Under the pieces are notes generated by a model. That model ran no database searches and had not been told where the DNA came from. It saw only the letters and a program-made list of their open reading frames with translations. The translations under genes were made by a program, and so were the position numbers. Below, in pieces: positions 8,203 through 14,003 of a stretch of 63,453 nucleotides of DNA. The stretch comes from a virus. The DNA lies in IMG/VR virus record IMGVR_UViG_3300028577_000013, positions 1-63,453 of that record; one strand, given 5' to 3'. The stretch's first letter is position 1. Each line of letters starts with the position of its first letter.

Positions 8203-8787
8203 CTAACCCATGAGCGCAATCGACTCTCGCGGAATCGAAATAGCACCTTTGCGCCCGAGCATGTCAAGCAGGATGCCGACCCGCTCCCGTCGATCGAAGG
8301 CGACGAGGCCGACCAATCCTTCGAGCGGCCCATCGATCACGCGGACGCGCGAGCCGGGTTTAAGCTGTTGTTTTTTCGGCGCGAGGAGCCGGAAGACTCC
8401 GCCAGAGGATGCCATCGCCTCCTTGAGGGCCGGAACGACCCGCGCCGGCAGGGCGAGCGGCGCCTTCGGTCGAAAGCGCCGGGCGATTTCCTCGCGGCTG
8501 GTCGGAATGCCGCTCGCTCGCTGGATGCCGAGGATCGTATGGACGCCCTTGAGCTGGAGGATTTTGGGCCAATCGTCCTCCGCATCCTCGGCGGCATCGA
8601 ATTCGGCGAAGATGTAGCTGGGATAAAGCGGCCGCTGGACGATCGACTTCCGGCGGGCGTGGCTGATTTCCCGCTCCATGAGGGGGAGGAAGCTGCCGAA
8701 GCGCTGCTCTGGGATTTCGGCGATCGCTTGGCTGACTCTGGCCTCGTTGCCGGGAACGGTCTGGACAACATACCAAGCCCGCGCCAT
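8203..8787 (-). CDS. NusG/RfaH-like transcription elongation (antitermination) factor
   Basis: A 194-residue protein with both NusG domains. The NGN domain covers about residues 4-110 (AWYVVQTVPGNEARV, then PLYPSYIFAEFD, then LKGVHTILGI) and a C-terminal KOW domain covers about 140-194 (KPGSRVRVIDGPLEGLVGLV). NusG proteins bind RNA polymerase and suppress pausing or termination. As the first gene of a 31-kb late operon and lying downstream of a leader with two intrinsic terminators, it is a strong candidate for late-gene antitermination. The start is ATG at 8787 with GAGG upstream. It is a specialised paralogue, not the host housekeeping gene. Confidence 0.85.
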   Translation of the reverse strand: MARAWYVVQTVPGNEARVSQAIAEIPEQRFGSFLPLMEREISHARRKSIVQRPLYPSYIFAEFDAAEDAEDDWPKILQLKGVHTILGIQRASGIPTSREEIARRFRPKAPLALPARVVPALKEAMASSGGVFRLLAPKKQQLKPGSRVRVIDGPLEGLVGLVAFDRRERVGILLDMLGRKGAISIPRESIALMG

Positions 8788-9106
8788 TCGTGCCTCAATC
8801 GATCAACCCCGGGCGGTTGTCGCACGGCTGGCGGCCGGCGGGCAAGTCGATCGATTGGGAAGGTGCCGGTCTTTCCCGGCTGTCAGACCGTCATCACGCT
8901 TTCTGCCGGCGCTCCGGCACCTGCCTCGGTCAGCGAGCTGGTTTCGAACCAGCAGATTAGTTGCCGGGCATTCCACCCAGCGGCGGCGATGATGGCCGCT
9001 CCACCCGCCTGCATGTCCAGGCGCGGCCCGTACCCGGGGCGCGGGGATACGATTGTCGAAAGTCTTGGCGGCCGGAGAATGCCGCGCGCCGTGGCCAGGC
9101 GCAAGC

Positions 9107-9137
9107 AAAAGGGGGCGCCCGATTGCCGAGCGCCCCC
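9107..9137 (-). terminator. Intrinsic terminator in the NusG leader (second)
   Basis: Leftward reading gives GGGGGCGC, a short interior part, GCGCCCCC and then TTTTGC. An 8-bp GC stem followed at once by a T-run is the classical intrinsic terminator shape. The plus-strand side has no T-run. It lies about 320 bases before the NusG-like start. Confidence 0.7.
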
Positions 9138-9233
9138 ACTTCTTCGCAGCCATGAGCGGGGGAAGCACCCCCCGGCGCCTTGCGGCGCAACAGCTCCTCT
9201 AACCGGGCCATCCTACTCCGCCGGCCGGAAATG

Positions 9234-9262
9234 AAAAGGCCCTGAGCATCGCCCAGGGCCTT
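9234..9262 (-). terminator. Intrinsic terminator in the NusG leader (first)
   Basis: Leftward reading gives AAGGCCCTG, loop, CAGGGCCTT and then TTTC. The 9-bp stem with following Ts is a good intrinsic terminator on the minus strand. It directly follows the two mutually exclusive hairpins at 9300-9332. Confidence 0.7.
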
Positions 9263-9299
9263 CGCTTCATTCATCGGATGCTCACGGAGAAACGGTGGA

Positions 9300-9332
9300 C
9301 CCGGGCGCATCTTTGCCCGGCATGAGGCCGGG
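9300..9332 (-). promoter_or_regulatory. Mutually exclusive hairpins (attenuator-like)
   Basis: In leftward order three segments occur: CCCGGC (9327-9332), GCCGGGC (9315-9321) and GCGCCCGGG (9300-9308). The middle one can pair with either the first or the third but not both. Together with the 4-codon ORF just upstream and a terminator just downstream, this is the arrangement of a classical attenuator. Function is inferred. Confidence 0.5.
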
Positions 9333-9341
9333 ACTTTGCTA

Positions 9342-9356
9342 TCAGCGCAGGATCAT
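9342..9356 (-). CDS. Four-codon leader ORF (Met-Ile-Leu-Arg)
   Basis: ATG ATC CTG CGC TGA lies behind AGAGGAGGCCGCC, one of the strongest ribosome-binding sites in the window. It directly precedes the alternative hairpins. A ribosome stopped or finishing here would cover or free the first hairpin arm, so a regulatory leader peptide is plausible. It could also be a remnant start; nothing in the peptide itself gives a function. Confidence 0.35.
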   Translation of the reverse strand: MILR

Positions 9357-9386
9357 GGCGGCCTCCTCTCGATCGAGGGAGCCAGC

Positions 9387-9566
9387 CTATCCGCCCAGCT
9401 CGGCAATCGCCAGATCGACGATATCCTGCCCGAAGCGGGCGATCAGGGAGCGCCGGGCCTGCCCGCCCCGGAATAGTCGCTGGATCAGGGCGATCCGGGC
9501 TGGGTAATGGGCGCGGAGCGCCGCTAGATGCCGCTCCTCCTCCAGCCATTCCCCAGAAAGCCCCAT
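9387..9566 (-). CDS. Small unknown protein, 59 residues
   Basis: The start is ATG at 9566, with a GGAG element in a correct position. The helical protein begins MGLSGEWLEEERHLAALRAH and is Arg-rich in the middle (LFRGGQARRSLIARFG). The pattern could be a small DNA-binding or regulatory protein but no family is recognised. It is the first leftward gene of the control region, divergent from the small plus-strand genes at 9737. Confidence 0.5.
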   Translation of the reverse strand: MGLSGEWLEEERHLAALRAHYPARIALIQRLFRGGQARRSLIARFGQDIVDLAIAELGG

Positions 9567-9736
9567 TTTCCGCTCCGACCGGCCCCGGCGACATAAAAGA
9601 CCGGGGGGCTGAAAGATTAACACGAAAAGGGGCCATTACCCCAAGGGTTAGTCCGGGGATTGCGACCACCGAGTAAAGACCTAGATTTTCAGGCTGAAGA
9701 GGCCCGATCCCCGGGCCTGATTCGAGAGGGCCTACC
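9567..9736. promoter_or_regulatory. Divergent intergenic control region
   Basis: A 170-base gap between the leftward gene starting at 9566 and the rightward gene starting at 9737. It must hold promoters for both directions. It is locally AT-richer around 9590-9625 and 9665-9690. A hairpin (GGCCCG / CGGGCC) lies at 9701-9717 just before the first rightward gene. I could not assign -35 and -10 boxes with confidence. Confidence 0.45.
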
Positions 9737-9916
9737 ATGCGAAAGATTTCCATCATCCTCGACGGCGGCGCCGGCGAGCTCGATCGCCGCGATATCGAAA
9801 TCCCCAGCGCGGCGACTGGCGATCAGGCGGCCGAGGCCATCCGCGCCGCTGTAATCGAGCTTGCCGATTGCTCGATCCTCACGCCGGGCGACACGATCAA
9901 GATCGAGGAGGGCTGA
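9737..9916 (+). CDS. Small unknown protein, 59 residues
   Basis: First gene of the rightward small-gene cluster. The start is ATG at 9737; the product starts MRKISIILDGGAGELD and ends TPGDTIKIEEG. It has a beta-alpha-beta look, with a central helix (GDQAAEAIRAAVIELA). No family recognised. The next gene starts three bases after the stop, so the cluster is probably one operon. Confidence 0.65.
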   Translation: MRKISIILDGGAGELDRRDIEIPSAATGDQAAEAIRAAVIELADCSILTPGDTIKIEEG

Positions 9917-9919
9917 GCC

Positions 9920-10162
9920 ATGAAGGTGCGCCTTATCCAAATGATCGACGGCCAAATGGTGAAAAGCGAATTCGACAGCGCCGGCATGGTCGCGGCGATC
10001 GAGCTTCGCGGCTTCAAGCAGCGCGGCTTCAACAACCGCTCCGGGCAAATGCGCGAAGAGCTGCGGGGCTGGGCCACATTCGAGCGCCTTTGCGGCCCGA
10101 TGTGGGATGGCGATGCCATCCGCTACGAGGACAAGGCCAGTTACGAGGCGCTTTCAACATGA
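9920..10162 (+). CDS. Small unknown protein, 80 residues
   Basis: The start is ATG at 9920. The protein has an N-terminal strand (MKVRLIQMIDGQMV) and a Trp-containing C-terminal part (LRGWATFERLCGPMWDGDAI). The C-terminus reads like phage proteins that report on gene dosage of growth media conditions in no way I can name, so I leave function open. It overlaps the next start by 4 bases (ATGA). Confidence 0.6.
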   Translation: MKVRLIQMIDGQMVKSEFDSAGMVAAIELRGFKQRGFNNRSGQMREELRGWATFERLCGPMWDGDAIRYEDKASYEALST

Positions 10163-10371
10163 GCCGCGATCTTAGCGACAAGCAATTCCGCGAGGCTTTG
10201 AAGCGGAACGACTTCGGGCGGCCGATCCTCTTTTGGTGCGAGGACAAGAAGAACCCCGGCCATTCCTACGGGATGGTGGTCGGGAAAAGCGGCAAGCTCT
10301 ACAAGCGCGAAACCATCGCGCATCTGCTGGCCAGCCGCAAAGCAACTGAGCTCGCGAAGGTGAAGCCATGA
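10159..10371 (+). CDS. Small unknown basic protein, 70 residues
   Basis: The start is ATG at 10159, coupled to the upstream stop. The product is rich in Lys/Arg and contains ILFWCEDKKNPGHSYGMVV followed by a strand-turn-strand and a helix ending LAKVKP. No family recognised. Coupled to the next gene by ATGA. Confidence 0.6.
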   Translation: MSRDLSDKQFREALKRNDFGRPILFWCEDKKNPGHSYGMVVGKSGKLYKRETIAHLLASRKATELAKVKP

Positions 10372-10577
10372 GCCAAGAGGACGCGAAAGACCTTGTGCAT
10401 CAAGCGATGGTGGAGGCCACCAACCTCCTCGATCTTCTCGTCCGCGCCAATGTGGCGAAGACGGCCAAGGAGCGCACTGAGCTCATGGCGGGAAGCTCCA
10501 GCCGCGCGAGCAGGCTGGCCGAGGCGATCTATGCCGCCGAGGAAGCCGCCGCCGGCGCCGCCGGGGTGGCCGGATGA
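10368..10577 (+). CDS. Small helical unknown protein, 69 residues
   Basis: An almost entirely helical, Ala-rich protein (MSQEDAKDLVHQAMVEATNL, then AEAIYAAEEAAAGAA). ATG at 10368 overlaps the previous stop; ATGA overlap with the next gene. It could be a small oligomeric coiled-coil protein. No family recognised. Confidence 0.6.
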   Translation: MSQEDAKDLVHQAMVEATNLLDLLVRANVAKTAKERTELMAGSSSRASRLAEAIYAAEEAAAGAAGVAG

Positions 10578-10840
10578 GCAAGCCCATCCACCCCTCCGAG
10601 CTCGATGCGCGCCAGCGGATCGCCCGCGCCCAGAGCTTCTCGGTTTATCAATACCGCTACCGGGCCCGCTACATGCGCGAAGGTTTCGGCTCGATCGCCG
10701 AGGCCGACGCCCATTCCAAAACGGTCGAAGCCGAATGGCCCGGCCGCCCGACGCTGATTTATGCGATGTGCGATGGCGTCGCTCTTCCCGTCCCTGCCGA
10801 TCTGCGCGCGGCAGCTTCCGCGCAATCCTCGAAGGAATAG
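10574..10840 (+). CDS. Small unknown protein, 88 residues
   Basis: The start is ATG at 10574. The product has a Tyr/Arg-rich stretch (FSVYQYRYRARYMREGF) and then DAHSKTVEAEWPGRPTLIYA. The pattern of strands and helices resembles many small phage early proteins, but no family is recognised. Four bases separate its stop from the next start. Confidence 0.6.
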   Translation: MSKPIHPSELDARQRIARAQSFSVYQYRYRARYMREGFGSIAEADAHSKTVEAEWPGRPTLIYAMCDGVALPVPADLRAAASAQSSKE

Positions 10841-10844
10841 CCCC

Positions 10845-11291
10845 ATGAGAAAACTGCGCTTTGAAATTGAAGTCGATCTTGATGAGCTGCCGGCGCAAGA
10901 GCGCGCCGATCTGCTTCACAATTTGGGGGGAGCTGATAGCGAGCTCGGCACGATCGCCGATATCGATATCAAGGAGCTCGGCGGCATGATCGCCTGCTCG
11001 ATCGGCTGGGCTGAGGATTCCAAGGAGGCCGAATTCTGGGCCGGCTCGGATATGTTCGCCAAGTTCGCCGGCGTCAAGCTGGTGGGCGTCCGCGATATGG
11101 GCGCGATCGCGGCCGATCCGCGCTCGGCCTGGGGAACATGCGAGGCGCATCGGAACACTCTGGCGGCGCTCAAGGCGCTCCTGGCCGCGAAGCAGCATGG
11201 CAACGGGCTGGAAGCCTGGAACAAGATCACCGAGGCGGCGGAGCGCGCGATCGAGCAATCCGAAGCGCTGCTCCCGAAGGCCACGCCATGA
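10845..11291 (+). CDS. Unknown protein, 148 residues
   Basis: The start is ATG at 10845. The N-terminus is an acidic strand-helix unit (MRKLRFEIEVDLDELPAQER). The middle has CSIGWAEDSKEAEFW, and the C-terminal half is helical (HRNTLAALKALLAAKQHG). The largest protein of this cluster next to that at 11822. No function assigned. ATGA overlap with the next gene. Confidence 0.6.
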   Translation: MRKLRFEIEVDLDELPAQERADLLHNLGGADSELGTIADIDIKELGGMIACSIGWAEDSKEAEFWAGSDMFAKFAGVKLVGVRDMGAIAADPRSAWGTCEAHRNTLAALKALLAAKQHGNGLEAWNKITEAAERAIEQSEALLPKATP

Positions 11292-11467
11292 GCCAGCTCG
11301 ACACGCTCACGCACATCGTCCAGCGCCGCGAAACCGGCGGGGGCGGCGGCCAGTGGTGGCATACCATGGCCGCCTTCGATTGCGAGCCGGCGGCGATCGC
11401 CTATCTGGAGCGGATGCGGCCGCTCACCGCGGATTATCGCATCGAGCCGATCGAGGGGGCGAAATGA
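11288..11467 (+). CDS. Small unknown protein, 59 residues
   Basis: The start is ATG at 11288. It contains a Gly-rich turn followed by QWWHTMAAFDCEPAAIAYLE, then a strand (DYRIEPIEGAK). The arrangement recalls small helper domains, but nothing specific is recognised. Coupled to both neighbours by 4-base overlaps. Confidence 0.6.
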   Translation: MSQLDTLTHIVQRRETGGGGGQWWHTMAAFDCEPAAIAYLERMRPLTADYRIEPIEGAK

Positions 11468-11688
11468 GCCAGCTCAAACTCTTCGTCTGGGACAATCCCT
11501 ATCGCATCCCTTTCGGCGGCACGGTTTGCTTCGCCGTTGCCGAAAGCGTCGAGGCCGCCAAGGCTCAGCTTAAGGTGTCGGCCGGCTATTACGCCGGCAT
11601 GGAAAGCCAAACGCCCCAGGAGAAGCTCGGCGATCCCGATCGAGTTCTCGATTTGCCGGCGGGGGAGTGGCATTCATGGAGCGAATGA
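11464..11688 (+). CDS. Small unknown protein, 74 residues
   Basis: The start is ATG at 11464. The N-terminus MSQLKLFVWDNPYRIPFGGT leads into a helix (AVAESVEAAKAQLKV) and a short tail ending WHSWSE. It resembles phage proteins that look like small RNA- or protein-binding folds but cannot be named. It overlaps the next gene by 13 bases. Confidence 0.6.
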   Translation: MSQLKLFVWDNPYRIPFGGTVCFAVAESVEAAKAQLKVSAGYYAGMESQTPQEKLGDPDRVLDLPAGEWHSWSE

Positions 11689-11825
11689 CATGGCCAGAGA
11701 AGATCGAGGCGCGAGGCACTTTCAAGATCACATACATCGATCAGAAAGCCCTTTACCGCTTGATGCGAGCGGCGGGGTGGCGCGCTCTGGACGCCTGGAA
11801 TTACGTCAAGGCGATGACGCCATGA
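11676..11825 (+). CDS. Very small basic protein, 49 residues
   Basis: The start is ATG at 11676 (a second in-frame ATG is at 11685). The product begins MERMTWPEKIEARGTF and holds ALYRLMRAAGWRALDAW near the C-terminus. It is basic and Trp-rich. The reading frame is bounded by genes that overlap on both sides, which supports it being real. No function recognised. Confidence 0.5.
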   Translation: MERMTWPEKIEARGTFKITYIDQKALYRLMRAAGWRALDAWNYVKAMTP

Positions 11826-12271
11826 CCCGCTACATCTTCCGATGCCAGAAGAAGGGCGGCTGCGGCAATGTCTGGGGCTTCGACTATGAGGAGCGCCGGG
11901 GGAAGAACTCTCCACCGACGCGCCTCTGGAAGCGGCCGAGCGATGGCGCCGAGATCCAGATCGAGCCCGCCAGCGATCAGCGCGGCGGATGCCCGAAATG
12001 CGGGATCGGCGGCGTCCTTTCCAATCGGGTGGTGGGTGTCTTCTCCCATGCCGTGGGCTGCGATGCCCGATGCCGGGAGAGCGTCACCGGCAAATGCACT
12101 TGCGCCTGCGGCGGGGCCAATCATGGCTCGGCCTATATGCCCGCCAAGAAGGAGCCGATCTGGGCTGAAACCGCTGGCAGGATCGCCGAGCTCCAAGCCG
12201 AGGGCCGCGCGATCGGCCGAGCCTTCGGCGATATGGCGGCCAAGGCTTGCGACCCAGCCGAAAAGACTTAG
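11822..12271 (+). CDS. Cys-rich, probably zinc-binding protein, 149 residues
   Basis: The start is ATG at 11822. The product has 11 cysteines in pairs: FRCQKKGGCG near the N-terminus, GGCPKCGIGG in the middle, then CDARCRES, CTCACGG. This is a zinc-ribbon-like layout of at least two sites. The C-terminal 40 residues are helical. It may bind nucleic acid or proteins. Family not recognised. It is the last gene of the first coupled group; a 30-base gap with the conserved leader motif follows. Confidence 0.6.
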   Translation: MTRYIFRCQKKGGCGNVWGFDYEERRGKNSPPTRLWKRPSDGAEIQIEPASDQRGGCPKCGIGGVLSNRVVGVFSHAVGCDARCRESVTGKCTCACGGANHGSAYMPAKKEPIWAETAGRIAELQAEGRAIGRAFGDMAAKACDPAEKT

Positions 12272-12301
12272 ACCACCAACCACAAGAGGAGACTTTGCGA
12301 A
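12272..12301 (+). promoter_or_regulatory. Conserved leader motif with extended ribosome-binding site
   Basis: The gap before the gene at 12302 reads ACCACCAACC followed by ACAAGAGGAGACTTTGCGA. The second part recurs with few changes before 12767 (+), 21840 (-), 25228 (-) and, more loosely, 29356 (-). The AAGAGGAG core is an ideal Shine-Dalgarno; the following TTTGCGA is conserved beyond what ribosome binding needs. See findings. Confidence 0.6.
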
Positions 12302-12547
12302 ATGAAATTCCTTCTTTGCAGCTTCAACGACCTATGCCACGGCGCCGGCAATCTCGGGGCCAATCGGATCGGGCTCCAGCACGTTCCATTTACCGAAGAT
12401 TCCATCATCCGCGCCGATGTGGTGGCGGTGCTCGGTTCCAACCGCGCGCTCATCCTGAAAAACAGGACAGGCCTGTTGGGCGTCGTTACCGGCGTAGCGA
12501 ATGCGGCTGAGCTCACCGCTCTGATCGAGAGCGAGGCCTCGAAATGA
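12302..12547 (+). CDS. Small unknown protein, 81 residues
   Basis: The start is ATG at 12302, behind the conserved leader motif, so it is likely well expressed. The product begins MKFLLCSFNDLCHGAGNLG, then VPFTEDSIIRADVVAVLGSN and a helix AELTALIESEASK. It is short and beta-rich. No family recognised. ATGA overlap with the next gene. Confidence 0.65.
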   Translation: MKFLLCSFNDLCHGAGNLGANRIGLQHVPFTEDSIIRADVVAVLGSNRALILKNRTGLLGVVTGVANAAELTALIESEASK

Positions 12548-12741
12548 AGCCGCTCGGCCGGCCGCCGGGACCTGGCGGCCCCTACAACCGCAAGAAGCCG
12601 AAGTCCGTCCGCGCCTGGGCGGTCATCACGGCAGACGAGAAGATCGATCCCAACCGGATCAAGCTGCGCCCGCTCTTGCTGGCGCGGAGTGTCGGCGAAG
12701 GCGAGCGCCTTCAGCGCATCATAATTTCGACCATTCCATAA
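12544..12741 (+). CDS. Small basic protein, 65 residues
   Basis: The start is ATG at 12544. The N-terminus is Pro/Gly/Lys-rich (MKPLGRPPGPGGPYNRKKPK), as in disordered nucleic-acid-binding tails; the rest has strands and Arg/Lys. It may bind DNA or RNA. No family recognised. Confidence 0.55.
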   Translation: MKPLGRPPGPGGPYNRKKPKSVRAWAVITADEKIDPNRIKLRPLLLARSVGEGERLQRIIISTIP

Positions 12742-12766
12742 CGTCAACCAAGAGGAGAACTGCGAC

Positions 12767-13180
12767 ATGACCAAAGACGAAAAAGCAAAGCCGCTCGGCA
12801 TCCCCGGCTTCCCGCCGCCGAATGCCACGCGGAAGAACGAGCTGCTCAAAGCCCGAGCCGAAAGACTGGAGCGCGAGAAGGGGCTGAAGAAGCTGGCGGC
12901 CGATGCGACGGCCAGCAGCCGAGAGCCGGGGCAGCGCGCTCAGGCGGCGATCGACGCGGCGGCCGGCAAGCTTCCAGCACCGCCCGACTTCTCGGCGCCG
13001 ACGCATGAGCGATTCCGCCCGCGCCTGGCCGAGCTCGTCAAGTTGGTGAAGGCGAAGGATATCGCCGGGCTGAAGGCTTTCGATATCAAGCCGGTCAGCA
13101 CGAGCCCGAAGGCGATGGATCGCTACCGCAATTTGGCGGTGATCGCGCTGGAAGCCAAGAAGGTGGCGGCCCATGTTTAA
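12767..13180 (+). CDS. Unknown basic/helical protein, 137 residues
   Basis: The start is ATG at 12767 behind a copy of the conserved leader (CAAGAGGAGAACTGCGAC in a slightly changed form). The N-terminal half is a charged helix (RKNELLKARAERLEREKGLK) and the C-terminal half reads LAELVKLVKAKDIAGLKAFD then a helix. The layout suggests a nucleoprotein or adaptor. No family recognised. Overlaps the next gene by 8 bases. Confidence 0.6.
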   Translation: MTKDEKAKPLGIPGFPPPNATRKNELLKARAERLEREKGLKKLAADATASSREPGQRAQAAIDAAAGKLPAPPDFSAPTHERFRPRLAELVKLVKAKDIAGLKAFDIKPVSTSPKAMDRYRNLAVIALEAKKVAAHV

Positions 13181-13352
13181 GATCGAGCTCAAAACGGACA
13201 ACGCGGCCTTCGAGGGCGATCCAGCTCAGGAAGTGATCTGGGCGCTCCAGCAAGTGTGCCAAGCGCTTCGGGCAGGCCGCGTCATCGGAAATTGCTGCGA
13301 TACCAACGGCAACAAGGTCGGAAGCTGGGAGCTCGTCGCCGATCAGGGCTGA
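13173..13352 (+). CDS. Small unknown protein, 59 residues
   Basis: The start is ATG at 13173. The product begins MFKIELKTDNAAFEGDPAQE and has a helix (VIWALQQVCQALRAG) then ends in strands (KVGSWELVADQG). This strand-helix-strand layout, starting with an acidic beta strand, is frequent among small phage proteins of alphaproteobacteria. Last gene before the terminator near 13450. Confidence 0.6.
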   Translation: MFKIELKTDNAAFEGDPAQEVIWALQQVCQALRAGRVIGNCCDTNGNKVGSWELVADQG

Positions 13353-13431
13353 GCTTGCCCTCCGCCGGCGGCGGGTGCTAATCCTTCCGGGCCGCGCGCT
13401 TCGCAAACGCTCGGCCCTCTTGAAAACGACG

Positions 13432-13468
13432 ACAAGGCCTCGGGCTCAACCCCGGGGCCTTGTTCGTT
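13432..13468 (+). terminator. Intrinsic terminator ending the rightward small-gene cluster
   Basis: ACAAGGCC and GGCCTTGT (13432-13439 and 13456-13463) form the outer 8 bp of a longer GC-rich stem, followed by TCGTTT. It lies between convergent gene sets and may also act leftward. Confidence 0.65.
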
Positions 13469-13478
13469 TCAGCGGGAT

Positions 13479-13556
13479 TTAGACCGGCTTCGAGGGGCCG
13501 TCCGGCTTCGGCAGGGGCGCGAGTTCCGGCGCCGGCTTCGGGGTGGGGGTTTTCAT
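13479..13556 (-). CDS. Pro-rich 25-residue peptide (doubtful)
   Basis: ATG at 13556 with an AAGGAA element in the right place starts a 25-codon ORF: MKTPTPKPAPELAPLPKPDG and a few more residues to a TAA. It is almost all Pro, Lys, Glu and Ala. It is the last leftward ORF before the terminator. It could be a real micropeptide or chance. Confidence 0.35.
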   Translation of the reverse strand: MKTPTPKPAPELAPLPKPDGPSKPV

Positions 13557-13634
13557 GGTAGTTCCTTCGGCCGCTTAATTGCGGCGCGAAGTGTAAACGG
13601 CTTGGGACCGGCAATGTTCCGGGCGACGCCCAGC

Positions 13635-14003
13635 TCAGGCCGGCGAGAAGACGCCCTCGCGGAGCCAGCCATGCCAACCACACCCGGCATATTTTTCCGC
13701 CGGGTTCTCTGGATTGTGTGAAAGGCAGTTGATCGAGGGATGCAGCGTGGGCTTTTCGATATTGCCATCCCAAGCCCAGACCTTGTTCTCGGGCGGCTTC
13801 TTTCCGTTGACGATCCAGATCGAGCCGCAGTTTCCATGCCCGAGCGGGCAACCGAAATTGAAGCGCCCGCGCTGGCCTGGCGCCGGCGGAGCTGCCGCGC
13901 TCTGCCCCATAGTCTCGAAACGGAACTCGCCCGGAGCTCGCGGGAATGGCGTCATCACCGGATGCCCGGGATCGAGAGCAATATGTTTTCCCTCGACGCT
14001 CAT
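13635..14003 (-). CDS. DUF6527-like protein, probable metal binder
   Basis: A 122-residue protein. The C-terminal 80 residues follow the DUF6527 pattern: FNFGCPLGHGNCGSIWI, then WAWDGNIEKPTLHPSI, then YAGCGWHGWLREG. The conserved Cys and His residues would bind zinc. DUF6527 proteins are widespread in phages and mobile elements with unknown function. The start is ATG at 14003, overlapping the stop of the upstream fusion protein by 4 bases, so it belongs to the modification cassette operon. Confidence 0.7.
   Translation of the reverse strand: MSVEGKHIALDPGHPVMTPFPRAPGEFRFETMGQSAAAPPAPGQRGRFNFGCPLGHGNCGSIWIVNGKKPPENKVWAWDGNIEKPTLHPSINCLSHNPENPAEKYAGCGWHGWLREGVFSPA

Larger units (their letters stand above)
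8788..9386 (-). promoter_or_regulatory. Long untranslated leader upstream of the NusG-like gene
   Basis: About 600 bases without a convincing gene. Read leftward it has, in order: a 4-codon ORF (9342-9356) behind a very strong ribosome-binding site, two overlapping hairpins at 9300-9332, an intrinsic terminator at 9234-9262, a second at 9107-9137, and further GC-rich inverted repeats including a 17-base stem-loop at 8937-8953. Longer ORFs across it read straight through the terminators and have Arg/Pro-rich shadow-like composition. I read it as an attenuator-type control region for late transcription. Confidence 0.55.

Noticed and set aside
8937-8953. tRNA-like T-arm (GCTGG-TTCGAAA-CCAGC on the minus strand)
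   Set aside because: No matching acceptor stem or D-arm, and the possible anticodon loop lacks U33. It is a palindromic hairpin in the leader, not a tRNA that I can support.
8957-9310. 117-residue minus-strand ORF across the NusG leader
   Set aside because: It reads through both terminators and the alternative hairpins, is Arg/Pro/Gly-rich like a shadow frame, and has no good ribosome-binding site.
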